Shown one piece after another: positions 7,840 to 17,275 of a DNA stretch of 64,000 nt. A program made the translations under genes and the position numbers. This stretch comes from Enterobacter kobei (GTDB taxonomy: Bacteria > Pseudomonadota > Gammaproteobacteria > Enterobacterales > Enterobacteriaceae). Every line of letters begins with the position of its first letter. Within the stretch, counting starts at the first letter, position 1. The notes beneath the pieces are model-generated. The model saw only the letters and a program-made list of their open reading frames with translations. It did no database searches and was not told the DNA's origin. The DNA lies in assembly GCF_018323985.1 (NCBI RefSeq), contig NZ_AP024590.1:248001-312000 (forward strand). Direction: 5' to 3'.

Positions 7840-9437
7840 TGGCAACTTTGATGACGTTATTAAACGCCAGTCATGCCGATCCGCTTGTGCTTTCACAACA
7901 GGCCCTACAGCAGGCTTTGCTGTGGGAAAAATGGCTGGTACCTATTTCCCTGGATTCTCCTGCGGGAAGCGATCCAGGTTATGACGATGATTTCCAGCAG
8001 ATGCGCGAAGAGGTCAATAAGCTATCCGGCGCAGACACCGCTTTAATCTGCGATCTGGCAGAGAAGTTGCTCACCTCAACCTGTAAAGACGTACGCGTCG
8101 CGACTTATTACATCTGGGCGCGACTACATAAGGATGGTGAAAGCGGGCTTGCTGATGGGTTGTCCTTGCTGGCCGCGTTGGTTCAGCGTTTTGGAACAGC
8201 CTTGCATCCGCAGCGTGGTAATAGTCGCAAACTGGCGCTGGAATGGCTGGCGAGCAACCGTATGCTGGACAGCTTATCTTTATATCCTGAGGTGGCAAAA
8301 GCGGACTTTGAGCGCATTGTGGGTGCGCTGCTATTAACCGAGGAAATAACAGCGCTCTGGAACGAATCAGAGCGCCCGCAGTTTGGTGGGCTTTATACTG
8401 CGCTGGAGAACCGCCTTGCGCAATCCGGTGGTCCGGATGCTGTGATCCCGCAAAACAGTAGTGCCACGATTATTCACTCTGCTTCTACGTCGGCGGAAAC
8501 GCCGGTATTGAAACCGGTTACCTCTGGACGTGACTTACTCGATCAGGCGAAATTACTGGCAAATTTTTTGCGCGATCAGCCCGACGGCTGGTTATCCGCC
8601 CATCATTTGATAAAAAGTATTCGTCTGGATACCTTACACGAACTTCCTCCCCTGGCAGCAGACACGCGCACACGGCTGGCCCCACCGAAACCGGAACATC
8701 GCGCGATGCTAAAGCGCCTTTATTTGCAACAAAGCTGGTTGGAGTTACTTGAGCAGACCGAGAGTTTTTTTGGTCAGGCGGTCAATCACTTGTGGCTGGA
8801 TTTGCAGTGGTATATCCATCAGGCACTCAGCAAAGCAGGCACGCCTTATGAAAAATGGGCTGACATTATTACGCAGGACTTACGCGGTTTACTCCATCGC
8901 CTGCCTGGGCTTGAAGGCCTGGCTTTTAGCGACGGCACGCCCTTTGCCGATGAAGTGACCCTGAGCTGGATCAATCAGCACGTTCTGGCAACTGAAGGCT
9001 GGCACGATGAATCTGCGGACTCAGCCAGCACGGCGGGCCACGAAGAAATCTTGCAACTGGAGCCAGAAGCGCTGGCGCAGGCGGACAGCGAAGGCGTTGA
9101 AGCGGCCTTGCTCTGGCTGCAACATCGACCCGCGATGCACACGCCTCGTCATCAGTGGCTGCTACGTCTGCTGATGGCACGTGTCGCTGAGCAATACGGC
9201 AAGAACGACATGGCACTGCATTTGCTTAATGAACTGGACTGCAAGGCTGCCAAATTAATGCTCTCGCAATGGGAGCCAGAATTGCTGTTTGAGGTGAAAG
9301 CTCGTCGTCTGAAGCTACTTCGCATGAATATTAGTCGATCCGACACGGATAAATCACGTTTACACAGTGAAATGGAAATCCTGCTTGCCGGATTGATTGC
9401 TATTGATCCCGCGAGAGCTGCAGTGCTTTGTGGTTAA
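7839..9437 (+). CDS. tssA: T6SS baseplate/sheath-cap protein TssA (ImpA family)
   Basis: TssA coordinates baseplate assembly and then stays at the end of the growing tail to prime tube and sheath polymerisation. The 532-residue protein has the ImpA N-terminal domain early (motif DSPAGSDPGYDDDFQQM at about residues 39-55, continuing through DVRVATYYIWARL and the ALEWLAS region). A middle linker and a helical C-terminal domain follow. The length fits the long TssA subtype. ATG 7839 overlaps the tssM stop by one base, and tssF follows directly. A second ImpA-N protein is encoded at 13275-14513, so the cluster has a TssA plus a TagA/VasL-like partner. Confidence 0.9.
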   Translation: MATLMTLLNASHADPLVLSQQALQQALLWEKWLVPISLDSPAGSDPGYDDDFQQMREEVNKLSGADTALICDLAEKLLTSTCKDVRVATYYIWARLHKDGESGLADGLSLLAALVQRFGTALHPQRGNSRKLALEWLASNRMLDSLSLYPEVAKADFERIVGALLLTEEITALWNESERPQFGGLYTALENRLAQSGGPDAVIPQNSSATIIHSASTSAETPVLKPVTSGRDLLDQAKLLANFLRDQPDGWLSAHHLIKSIRLDTLHELPPLAADTRTRLAPPKPEHRAMLKRLYLQQSWLELLEQTESFFGQAVNHLWLDLQWYIHQALSKAGTPYEKWADIITQDLRGLLHRLPGLEGLAFSDGTPFADEVTLSWINQHVLATEGWHDESADSASTAGHEEILQLEPEALAQADSEGVEAALLWLQHRPAMHTPRHQWLLRLLMARVAEQYGKNDMALHLLNELDCKAAKLMLSQWEPELLFEVKARRLKLLRMNISRSDTDKSRLHSEMEILLAGLIAIDPARAAVLCG

Positions 9438-9443
9438 TTGATA

Positions 9444-11228
9444 ATGCCTGGTAATGATAAATACATGAAAGACTTAACCCTGCGTTATTACGACGCTGAA
9501 ATACGCTATCTGCGCGAGGCAGCCAAAGAGTTTGCACAAGCACATCCTGATCGGGCTGCCATGTTGGATTTGGATAAATCCGGCACCCCGGATCCCTACG
9601 TTGAACGTCTGTTTGAGGGGTTTGCTTTTTCAATGGGCCGCCTGCGTGAAAAAATAGATGATGACCTGCCGGAATTCACCGAAGGCCTGGTGAGTATGTT
9701 GTGGCCTCATTATTTACGCACTATTCCATCACTATCGATTGTGGCGCTGTCTCCCGCCATTCAGTCAATGAAAATAGCGGAAACCGTACCCGCCAGCATG
9801 GAAGTTTATTCACGCCCCATAGGCCCCAAAAATACTGTCTGCCAGTACCGAACCACTCGCGCGACAGTGCTCAATCCACTGGAAGTATCAAAAGTGGTGA
9901 TGGCGGCTGAACCGGACGGGCGTTCCGTGTTGCGTTTGCGGCTGGCCTGCAGTTCGCAAACTGACTGGACACAAGTGGATTTAAGGCGGCTTTCGTTTTA
10001 TCTGGCAGGCGACGCTCCTGTTAGCAGCGCATTGCATCTGGCATTAACCCGACGACAGGCAGCACTTTATCTGCGTTTTCCGGATCAAGTCGACAGGGTA
10101 AAAATTGATGGCTGGTTTTCTCCAGGCGGCTTTTCTGAGGATGACCTGTTATGGCCAAAAGGTGAAAGCGCTTTTAGTGGATATCAGCTTCTTCTGGAAT
10201 ATTTCACCTTCCGCCAAAAGTTTATGTTTGTACATCTCAATGGGCTAGAGAACGTGACATTCCCCGTCGGAATCGCTTTTTTTGATATTGAAGTGGTACT
10301 GCAAAGCCAATGGCAGAGCGACCTGCCTGTTACGGATGAGGCGCTTCAGTTGCACTGTGTGCCGGTTATCAATCTCTTTTCGCTGGAAGCAGATCCGTTG
10401 ATAATTAACGGACTGGAAAGTGAATATCTTTTGCGGCCACGGCGTTTACAGGATGGTCATACTGAAATTTATTCGGTGGATAGCGTAACCGGGTCGCAGC
10501 GTACCGCGGGTGCTATTTACGTGCCTTTTACCAGTTTCCGTCACCGGGGTGGGATGCAGCGACGGCATGCACCAGAACGTTATTACCATACGCGAGTCAA
10601 ACGCGGGGTAACAGGTTTACATGATACCTGGCTTATTCTTGGCGGTGTGCAATGGGAGGCTGACCGGCATCTCATGCGTGAGGCGGTATCATTGAAAATT
10701 ACTGGTACTAACGGCCAGCTTCCGCGAAAGGCACTGCAAAGCACGATACTCGATCGCTGCGAGTCAGTGTTACAGACCCCTCTCAAAGTGCGTAACCTTT
10801 GTAAACCTACGTTACCTGCTTATCCCCCTGCTGAGGATCGTTTTCAGTGGCGGGTATTGAGCCATCTGGGTTCAAGCTATCTTAATTTGATGGGCAACGC
10901 GGATGTCCTGCGTAATACGCTGGAGTTATATAATTGGCAGAACGATGAACTGAATAATCGTCGTCTTGATGCCATACAACATGTCACGCACCATCAGATC
11001 CAGCGTTTTGAAAAAGGCTTCTTACTTCGGGGTATTGATATTGAAATTACCCTTGACAGTAATGGTTTTACTGGCGAAGGGGATGTTCATTTATTCGGTG
11101 AGATGCTCAACCGGTTCTTTGCGTTGTATGCCGATATCCACTTGTTTAACCAGCTTACCCTCATTGTGCAACCTGCCGGGAAATGTATCCGATGGAAAGA
11201 GAACTACAACCAGCGTTTACCCGGTTAA
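9444..11228 (+). CDS. tssF: T6SS baseplate protein TssF
   Basis: TssF is a baseplate wedge component that associates with TssG, TssK and TssE. The N-terminus matches the family signature: LRYYDAEIRYLREAAKEF, then FAFSMGRLREKIDDDLPEFTEGLVSMLWPHYLR. The length of about 595 residues is normal. The open frame begins with TTG at 9438. ATG 9444 is given here, but ATG 9465 would place the conserved LRYY motif at the very N-terminus, as in many homologues, and is equally plausible. The 3' end overlaps tssG by 46 bases, which implies translational coupling. Confidence 0.92.
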   Translation: MPGNDKYMKDLTLRYYDAEIRYLREAAKEFAQAHPDRAAMLDLDKSGTPDPYVERLFEGFAFSMGRLREKIDDDLPEFTEGLVSMLWPHYLRTIPSLSIVALSPAIQSMKIAETVPASMEVYSRPIGPKNTVCQYRTTRATVLNPLEVSKVVMAAEPDGRSVLRLRLACSSQTDWTQVDLRRLSFYLAGDAPVSSALHLALTRRQAALYLRFPDQVDRVKIDGWFSPGGFSEDDLLWPKGESAFSGYQLLLEYFTFRQKFMFVHLNGLENVTFPVGIAFFDIEVVLQSQWQSDLPVTDEALQLHCVPVINLFSLEADPLIINGLESEYLLRPRRLQDGHTEIYSVDSVTGSQRTAGAIYVPFTSFRHRGGMQRRHAPERYYHTRVKRGVTGLHDTWLILGGVQWEADRHLMREAVSLKITGTNGQLPRKALQSTILDRCESVLQTPLKVRNLCKPTLPAYPPAEDRFQWRVLSHLGSSYLNLMGNADVLRNTLELYNWQNDELNNRRLDAIQHVTHHQIQRFEKGFLLRGIDIEITLDSNGFTGEGDVHLFGEMLNRFFALYADIHLFNQLTLIVQPAGKCIRWKENYNQRLPG

Positions 11229-12289
11229 TTGAGCAACTGTGTGACAAACTGCCTTACACTCAGTTTTACCGCTTTTGCCAGTTACTGGAACAAAGCCAAC
11301 CGGATCTTCCAGCGCTCGGCAGCAGTTGGCAGATCAAGCACGATCCAGTTCGTTTTCGTCCCCATCCGGGAATGGGCTTCCCGGCCAGCGAATTTAAAGG
11401 AATGGAAATAGCGGAGCAGGCAGACGAGCCACCGACCATCCGCACTACCTTTTTGGGACTGTATGGGGTGGAATCTCCCTTGCCGCCGTCTTATATCGAC
11501 GATATTGCGCAGCGCAGGGAAGGCTATGAGGCCGTGAGTGATTTTCTGGATATATTCAATCACCGGATGATCACTCAGTATTATCGTATCTGGAGGAAGT
11601 ATTCCTATCCTGCGACCTTTACATCCGGTGGTCAGGACAGAACGTCACAATACTTGTTGAGCTTATGTGGTCTGGGTATTGAAGGCTGCATCAAAAGCAT
11701 AGCAACACCAGTCTCGCGGTTTTTAGCGCTAACCAGCATGATGCGTCTACCCACCCGTACTACTGAAGGTGTGGTGGCGCTGGTTCAATTACTGGCTCCG
11801 GATACTGAAGCTATCGTGCAGCCGCATGACCGCTGTCGTATTCCCTTGCATAAGCCATTAACGATGAGTGCGCGTAACCCTGTCAGTATGAGCAACAGTC
11901 CGATAATGGGAACGCACACTCTAGATGTAAATAGCCAGATCTTATTGCAACTGAGGATGCATAATGCTGACGAAGCTGCCGGCTGGCTTCCTGGCGGACA
12001 ATTGCATTCGGATTTGCATGCTTTGTTGCAGGTCTATCTTGGTGCGCGCCTTCATGTACGCTTACAGCTTTGTGTGTGTCGCAGTCTGCTGCCGGATGCG
12101 CAGTTAACCTGTCAGCCCAAAAAGAGTAGCGTGCTGTTGGGGCGGACAGCGGTGATGCGAACACAGCAGGTGAGCATAACAGAACGACATAAAGAAAAAG
12201 TTATTACTATTAATCTGGGTCGCTATCAGCGTATTCAGGAGGTTTTTAACCGTAGGGAGACGGACGAACATGGCGATTACCGCTGGTAA
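11183..12289 (+). CDS. tssG: T6SS baseplate protein TssG
   Basis: TssG is the second wedge protein of the T6SS baseplate and pairs with TssF. The 368-residue protein shows the family N-terminus (LIEQLCDKLPYTQFYRFCQLLEQ in two parts), a FRPHPGMGFPASE motif and the TFLGLYGVESPLPPSY motif. The NHRMITQYYRIWRKY region follows. The start at 11183 lies inside tssF; ATG 11192 is a nearby alternative. The stop (12287-12289) overlaps the start of tssJ by 20 bases. Gene order tssA-F-G-J-E is uninterrupted. Confidence 0.92.
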   Translation: MYPMERELQPAFTRLIEQLCDKLPYTQFYRFCQLLEQSQPDLPALGSSWQIKHDPVRFRPHPGMGFPASEFKGMEIAEQADEPPTIRTTFLGLYGVESPLPPSYIDDIAQRREGYEAVSDFLDIFNHRMITQYYRIWRKYSYPATFTSGGQDRTSQYLLSLCGLGIEGCIKSIATPVSRFLALTSMMRLPTRTTEGVVALVQLLAPDTEAIVQPHDRCRIPLHKPLTMSARNPVSMSNSPIMGTHTLDVNSQILLQLRMHNADEAAGWLPGGQLHSDLHALLQVYLGARLHVRLQLCVCRSLLPDAQLTCQPKKSSVLLGRTAVMRTQQVSITERHKEKVITINLGRYQRIQEVFNRRETDEHGDYRW

Positions 12290-12806
12290 AATGCGTTTTA
12301 CATTCATAACACTAATTATGGTGGTCATGTTATGCGGCTGTGGATTAACGCAAAAAGTGGGCGACAGCACCGTCGCTATGACCAGGGCATTATTATTCAA
12401 ACAAGTGAAAATACTGCATCTTGATATTATTGCTCGGGAAGCCGCTAATAATAATGCGGCCGGAATTCCGCTTGCTACAGTGGTTCGTATTTATCAGTTA
12501 AAAGATCGCAAGGTATTTGATGATACAGATTACCCAACGTTATTTGCTGAGGATAGCCAGGCAATAAAGTCTGACCTGGTTGCTCAAAAAGATACTCGTC
12601 TGCGTCCTGGTGCCTCTATAACAATAGATATACCTATGGAAGCTTCAGCTAATTATGTTGCGGTAGCCGCTCTTTTTCTGACGCCTGATACTGAAAATAA
12701 TACCTGGCGCGTGGTGTTAAACCGTGATGAGCTAGATCCGGATGTGGCGCGGAAGATTGAAATGAATAATCAGACACTAGCTCTTTTGCCGCTCAAGGAT
12801 GATTAG
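12270..12806 (+). CDS. tssJ: T6SS outer-membrane lipoprotein TssJ
   Basis: TssJ is the lipoprotein that ties the TssL-TssM complex to the outer membrane. The 178-residue precursor has a signal peptide with hydrophobic core FITLIMVVML and a lipobox ending LCGC. The residue after the lipid Cys is Gly, compatible with outer-membrane sorting. The mature part shows TssJ features: the VVRIYQLKDRKVFDDTDYPTL segment in the first half and a LRPGASITIDIPME strand. AGGGAG at 12254-12259 supports ATG 12270; ATG 12291 is the alternative. It overlaps tssG upstream and ends one base before the preferred start of tssE. Confidence 0.9.
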   Translation: MAITAGKMRFTFITLIMVVMLCGCGLTQKVGDSTVAMTRALLFKQVKILHLDIIAREAANNNAAGIPLATVVRIYQLKDRKVFDDTDYPTLFAEDSQAIKSDLVAQKDTRLRPGASITIDIPMEASANYVAVAALFLTPDTENNTWRVVLNRDELDPDVARKIEMNNQTLALLPLKDD

Positions 12807-12807
12807 C

Positions 12808-13251
12808 ATGGCACAACCTTCTCTTTATGAAATACTCACCGGCAACTTTACCGGCGGTTTTGATATTCATCAGGTTAGTGAAGAAAATCAGGTCATCATG
12901 TCTGTACTGGATAATATGCAGCGTATTCTCAATAGTCGTCAGGGCTCGCTCAGCCATCTACCGGATTATGGTCTGCCGGATATGAGTAAAATTCTGCAGG
13001 GGATGCCTCGCACGGCACATTCTTTACTGGATACGCTTTCGTCAACCCTATTGAAATATGAGCCTCGTCTGAAGCGCATACAGGTGGTCTTGCTGCCGCA
13101 GCATATTCCGGGCCAACTGGAATACGCGATAGATGCCGAGTTACACGATTTCGGCATCGTGCGTTATGACACGGCTTTTATGCCGGAAGGCCGTGTGCTT
13201 ATCCGCCATCTCAGGCAACAAAATTACCTTCATCCGGGCGACAGTTATTAA
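12808..13251 (+). CDS. tssE: T6SS baseplate protein TssE (gp25-like)
   Basis: TssE is the phage T4 gp25-like baseplate protein that nucleates sheath assembly. The sequence contains MQRILNSRQGSLSHLPDYGLPD, split here as MQRILNSRQGS and LPDYGLPD, which is the hallmark of the gp25/TssE family. A conserved YEPRLKRIQV segment follows. AAGGA at 12795-12799 is 8 bases from ATG 12808, so that start (147 residues) is preferred over the in-frame ATG 12799, which would overlap the tssJ stop. The vasL-like gene follows after 23 bases. Confidence 0.9.
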   Translation: MAQPSLYEILTGNFTGGFDIHQVSEENQVIMSVLDNMQRILNSRQGSLSHLPDYGLPDMSKILQGMPRTAHSLLDTLSSTLLKYEPRLKRIQVVLLPQHIPGQLEYAIDAELHDFGIVRYDTAFMPEGRVLIRHLRQQNYLHPGDSY

Positions 13252-13274
13252 CGATTATCAGAGGCGTTCTCTTC

Positions 13275-14513
13275 ATGACGACTAATGACCAGACCCTGAA
13301 AACGGGCGGTGATCCCCGCGCGCTGGCTGACTTTGCCGCTTTGCGGGAAGAAATCAGTAAACTTACCCATCCCGCTCGCCCTGACATAAGCTGGTCGAGG
13401 GTTGAAAAACTGAGCCTTTCGCTGTTTCGACAGAATGGCATCGAACTCCAGACGGCCGCCTGGTACACGCTTGCGCGCACCCATCTCACAGGAATGGCGG
13501 GCCTGAATGAAGGGCTGGCTATTTTAGAGGCCTTACTTACCCATCAGTGGGGAGCCATGTGGCCGCAACCCGTACATGCCCGGATGGAAATTATTGCCGG
13601 GCTTAGCGTGCGCCTGCAATCTGTCCTGCGCACGCTGAGCCTGAGCTATACCGATTTACCTTTGATCTACCAGGCGGAACGGCATCTCTTAGCTTTGCGC
13701 AATGTACTGCAACGTCTTGAACTCAAAAATGCCAGCCAGATGGGTGAGCTGTGTATGTTTATGCACAATGCGGCCACAAGGCTGGAAAATATTGAACCCC
13801 ACCAGGCACAGGAAATGCCCGTGGTAATCCCTCCATTTTCCGCTGCACAGGCGGGACTTGTCGATCATTCACCGGTCACACCGCTGATTTATGTGGCGCA
13901 TCAGGATCCACAAAGCCCGTCTGCTGTGATCGCGCATCCGCTAGCCCCAAAATCCCAGTGGAAAGGTTTTACGACAGGCGCACTGCTCACTCTGTGTCTG
14001 AGCGGCGCGGCGTTTTGGGGCTGGCAGTCTGTTAATGAGCAGGAGAGCACTTTACCGTTGACTGTTTCGGAGGCGGCGTTAACAACGCTTGCCGGACAGT
14101 CATCCCTGTGGTTACAGGACTACGCTATTGCACTGATCGCCAAAGCGAAACCGGAAAATATCGACAAGTTTAAAATGCAATGGCAACAGCTAATTGCCAG
14201 CAATGCATTGCCAGTTGAAAGGCTCACTGGCTGGCATCAGGGAATGGAAGGGCTGGAGGATTTGACCCGGCGTCTTAATGAGCTTGATGAACGCAAAGGG
14301 AAATATCTTACCGGATCGGAATTGAAATCTATGGTGTTTACCATCACGCAGAATTTTGCGCGGGCGGAGCCTGTTGAAGAACAACTCTACCAGCTCAGTG
14401 AAATGACTTCCGGGACACCGGAACTGGCCACTTCGCTATCGCGCACTGATATGCACCTGAAGCAGTTGCTTAACCGTTATATGCTCATCAAACAGCATGC
14501 TGAAAAGCACTAA
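13275..14513 (+). CDS. VasL/TagA-like ImpA-N domain membrane protein of T6SS
   Basis: A 412-residue protein with an ImpA N-terminal-type domain in the first 150 residues (AAWYTLARTHLTGMAGL, then LTHQWGAMWPQPVHARME). One transmembrane helix lies at about residues 231-250, preceded by a Pro-rich linker, and a helical C-terminal domain follows. This is the architecture of VasL and of TagA. The E. coli TagA protein is known to hold the far end of the T6SS sheath at the opposite membrane, so the same role is likely here. It is the last T6SS gene in the window and ends 61 bases before the convergent SDR gene. Confidence 0.8.
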   Translation: MTTNDQTLKTGGDPRALADFAALREEISKLTHPARPDISWSRVEKLSLSLFRQNGIELQTAAWYTLARTHLTGMAGLNEGLAILEALLTHQWGAMWPQPVHARMEIIAGLSVRLQSVLRTLSLSYTDLPLIYQAERHLLALRNVLQRLELKNASQMGELCMFMHNAATRLENIEPHQAQEMPVVIPPFSAAQAGLVDHSPVTPLIYVAHQDPQSPSAVIAHPLAPKSQWKGFTTGALLTLCLSGAAFWGWQSVNEQESTLPLTVSEAALTTLAGQSSLWLQDYAIALIAKAKPENIDKFKMQWQQLIASNALPVERLTGWHQGMEGLEDLTRRLNELDERKGKYLTGSELKSMVFTITQNFARAEPVEEQLYQLSEMTSGTPELATSLSRTDMHLKQLLNRYMLIKQHAEKH

Positions 14514-14534
14514 TACTCGTTACTTCAGTGTCCA

Positions 14535-14559
14535 CGCCGTTCATCCTTGATGAACGGCG
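14535..14559. terminator. Hairpin between convergent vasL-like and SDR genes
   Basis: A 10-bp perfect stem (CGCCGTTCAT / ATGAACGGCG) with a 5-base loop lies between the two converging stops. Neither side has a U-tract, so if it ends transcription it is a weak or Rho-assisted terminator. Confidence 0.4.
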
Positions 14560-14574
14560 CACCGCTGGCTCACA

Positions 14575-15369
14575 TCAAACAATATCATCCACCACGCCGC
14601 CGTCCACGCGCAGTGCGGCGCCTGACGTCGCGGATGCCTGGGTCGAACAAACATACACCACCATATTAGCGACCTCCTCGACCGTGGCTGCACGCTGGAT
14701 CACCGAGCTTGGGCGGTTCGCCATCACGAACTCTTTTGCCAGCGTATCCAGAGATTTGCCGGTGCGTTCCATGTCATCTTTCATCATGGCGGCGAAGCCG
14801 TCTGACATCGTCGGCCCCGGCAGCACACTGTTGACCGTTACGCCGCTACCGGCGACAAATTTTGCCAGCCCGCGGGCAAGGGAGAGCTGCGCGGTTTTGG
14901 TCACGCCATAGTGGATCATGTCTGACGGGATATTCAGCGCCGATTCAGACGAAATAAATACCACGCGCCCCCAGCGTTTTTGCACCATGCCCGGCAGCAG
15001 CGCCCGTGTGAGACGTACACCGGACATCACGTTGGTCTGCCAGTAGTTTTCCCACGTCTCGTCATCGGTGGAGTAAAAATCCTGCGGGCCGTAAATCCCG
15101 GCATTATTCACCAGAATATCGACGCCGGAAGCCGCCCGCAGCACCGACTCCACGCCTTCCGGCGTACTGAGATCGGCAACCGCTGCGCGCACCGCCACAC
15201 CCGGCACCACTTGCTGTAAATTCTGGATGCCCTGATTCACCGAACTTTCGCTGCGGCCATTGATGATCACTTCCGCACCGCTTTCCGCAAGCCCGCGCGC
15301 GATAGCAAAGCCAATCCCGCCCGTGGAGGCGGTAACCAGCGCGAGTTTGCCCGTTAAATCGATTTTCAT
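14575..15369 (-). CDS. Short-chain dehydrogenase/reductase, substrate unknown
   Basis: A classical SDR of 264 residues that would use NAD(P)H on a carbonyl or alcohol substrate. Seen directly: the glycine-rich dinucleotide motif TASTGGIG near residue 13, NNAG at about 88-91, and the catalytic Ser141, Tyr154 and Lys158 (YGVTK). A PGPTMSDGF loop follows. Purine-rich GGGAG sits upstream of the ATG. It lies 95 bases beyond acpT on the same strand. However, it is not one of the usual aryl polyene genes, and the cluster already has its own ketoreductase, so involvement in pigment synthesis is doubtful. A general SDR of unknown substrate is the safest call. Confidence 0.75.
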   Translation of the reverse strand: MKIDLTGKLALVTASTGGIGFAIARGLAESGAEVIINGRSESSVNQGIQNLQQVVPGVAVRAAVADLSTPEGVESVLRAASGVDILVNNAGIYGPQDFYSTDDETWENYWQTNVMSGVRLTRALLPGMVQKRWGRVVFISSESALNIPSDMIHYGVTKTAQLSLARGLAKFVAGSGVTVNSVLPGPTMSDGFAAMMKDDMERTGKSLDTLAKEFVMANRPSSVIQRAATVEEVANMVVYVCSTQASATSGAALRVDGGVVDDIV

Positions 15370-15464
15370 GGTCTGCTCCCGGTCATTATTAAGGATTCTT
15401 CAGACCGTTAAGCGTAGCAGTTACCTGGCGCGGGGAAGGCGAGGACGATTCAGGAATGTCTGTA

Positions 15465-16043
15465 TTACTCCGCGAACTGAATATCGGCAGCGTGCAGGGT
15501 AAAGGGCGTGGGAGTACAAACAGCAAGGCTCAGGTTGTCGATCTGGCAATGACTCAGCGAAGTATGCAGCAGGCCGTGGCTGTCGACGCTGACAATTTGC
15601 CAGGCGCTGCCGCCGCGCTGTTTGACGATGGCTTCTTTGCGCGTCCAGATATGCCAGAACACCGCCAGTTGCTGCGCGGCGGGTGTCCGCTCCAGCTCGG
15701 CGTGCTCGGCATTGCTGAATACCGCATTGGCGAGCGCCTGCCAGTTAGCGCGCGGCCGTATCACTTCCACATCACAGCCCACTTCACCTTCATCGCTCAG
15801 CAGCAGGGCGATGTCATCGCCGCTATGGCTCAGGTTAAACCACCACTCGCTCTGTCCGGCAAACAGCGGTTTACCGTGCTCGTTGTAAGTCACCTCCGGC
15901 AGCGGCGAAAACAGGCGTGACAGAAGCACGCGCCCTGCCAGCCATGCGGCGCGGCGAGCGCCATCCGGAGCGTGTAGAAGCAGCGCAGGGGGGAGTTCCC
16001 CTGCGCTGAGTGTCGAAATCTTTCCGCGCACCACTCGGTACAT
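15465..16043 (-). CDS. acpT: 4'-phosphopantetheinyl transferase AcpT
   Basis: Transfers 4'-phosphopantetheine from CoA to a serine of acyl carrier proteins, here presumably the two aryl polyene carrier proteins. The 192-residue protein carries both family motifs: GCDVEVIRP at 89-97 (Asp91 and Glu93 as metal ligands) and FWHIWTRKEAIVK at about 129-141 (Lys136-Glu137). The NLSHSGD motif is at 70-76. It begins two bases after apeR and is the last gene of the ape transcription unit. In E. coli K-12 the same acpT is an orphan next to yhhT. In O157:H7 it sits beside its carrier-protein substrates, and this window shows the same complete arrangement. Confidence 0.92.
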   Translation of the reverse strand: MYRVVRGKISTLSAGELPPALLLHAPDGARRAAWLAGRVLLSRLFSPLPEVTYNEHGKPLFAGQSEWWFNLSHSGDDIALLLSDEGEVGCDVEVIRPRANWQALANAVFSNAEHAELERTPAAQQLAVFWHIWTRKEAIVKQRGGSAWQIVSVDSHGLLHTSLSHCQIDNLSLAVCTPTPFTLHAADIQFAE

Positions 16044-16045
16044 AC

Positions 16046-17275
16046 TTAATCCCGGCGTTTGATAATGATCGAGGTGTTAATGCCACCGAACGCAAAGTTG
16101 TTGCTTTGCAGGAACTCGCAATCGATGCGGCGTGCTTCACCCATAATATGATCCAGCGTGCCACACTGCGTATCCGGCGTGCTGAGATTTAGCGTAGGCG
16201 CAAACCAGCCTTCACGCATCATTTGCAGGCTCATCCACGCCTCCAGCGCACCGCAGGCACCCAGCGTATGGCCGAAATAGCTTTTCAGGGATGAGATCGG
16301 CACATTATCGCCAAAAATGGCGGCGGTCGCCTGACTTTCTGCAATATCGCCGCGCTCGGTCGCCGTACCGTGCGCGGAAATATACCCGATATCCCGCGGG
16401 CTAAGGCCGGCCAGCTTGAGCGACTTCTCCATGCAGATTTGCATGGTTTCGCGCTGCGGCTGGGTGATGTGGGCTGCATCGCAGTTAGTGGCGAAGCCGA
16501 CGATCTCACCGTAAATGGTCGCGCCACGCGCCCGGGCGTGCTCCAGCTCTTCGAGGATCAGCGTCCCTGCGCCTTCGCCGATCACCAGCCCGTCACGTTG
16601 GGCATCAAAGGGGCAGGGCGTGGTTTTGGGGGCATCGTTGCGCTGACTGGTCGCAAACAGCGTATCAAATACCGCGGCTTCCGACGGACAGAGTTCTTCT
16701 GCGCCACCGGCGACCATGACCGTCTGATAACCGTGACGAATGGCTTCGAAGGCGTAGCCGATGGCCTGGCTGCCGGAGGTACAGGCACTGGAGGTGGGGA
16801 TCACGCGCCCGCGCAGGCCGAAGAACAGCCCGGTGTTCACCGCCGTGGTGTGCGGCATCATCTGCACGTAGGTCGTGCCGGTGATGTTATTGGTGTGCTT
16901 TTCCGTCAGCATAGTGGCGAACTCGCTCACCGGGCCGGTGCTGCCGGTGGAGGAGCCATACGCAATGCCGGTTTCCCCGTTGGTCAGCACCGGATCGCCG
17001 ATCAGCCCCGCCTGTTCCAGCGCCAGTTCGGTGGCGCGGGTGGACATCAGCGACACGCGGCCCATCGCGCGGATGCGTTTGCGGGTGTAATGCTCCGGCA
17101 GGGTGAAATCGTCAATCGGCGCGCCGAGCAGCGTATGCAGCCCGTCATAAACTTCCCATTCCGGCATGCGGCGCACAGCATTTTCATAGGCCAGCAGACG
17201 GCGTGAAACGTTCTGCCAGGACTGACCAAAAGCGGTCACGCCGCCCATGCCGGTGATCACGACACGATGTGTCAT
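16046..17275 (-). CDS. apeR: Aryl polyene beta-ketoacyl-ACP synthase ApeR
   Basis: A FabF-like ketosynthase of 409 residues that condenses malonyl-ACP with a growing aryl-polyenyl chain. The catalytic triad is intact: Cys165 in TSSACTSG, His302 in AHGTAT, and His336 in YFGHTLGA. It is the second active ketosynthase of the cluster besides ApeO, so the two may act at different chain lengths or on the starter step; this division is inference. Its start overlaps the stop of apeQ, and acpT follows two bases downstream. Confidence 0.88.
   Translation of the reverse strand: MTHRVVITGMGGVTAFGQSWQNVSRRLLAYENAVRRMPEWEVYDGLHTLLGAPIDDFTLPEHYTRKRIRAMGRVSLMSTRATELALEQAGLIGDPVLTNGETGIAYGSSTGSTGPVSEFATMLTEKHTNNITGTTYVQMMPHTTAVNTGLFFGLRGRVIPTSSACTSGSQAIGYAFEAIRHGYQTVMVAGGAEELCPSEAAVFDTLFATSQRNDAPKTTPCPFDAQRDGLVIGEGAGTLILEELEHARARGATIYGEIVGFATNCDAAHITQPQRETMQICMEKSLKLAGLSPRDIGYISAHGTATERGDIAESQATAAIFGDNVPISSLKSYFGHTLGACGALEAWMSLQMMREGWFAPTLNLSTPDTQCGTLDHIMGEARRIDCEFLQSNNFAFGGINTSIIIKRRD

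Noticed and set aside
16370..17206. 278-residue Gly/Arg/Ala-rich frame antisense to apeR
   Set aside because: The ApeR catalytic triad is on the other strand and is complete, so this frame is a shadow.
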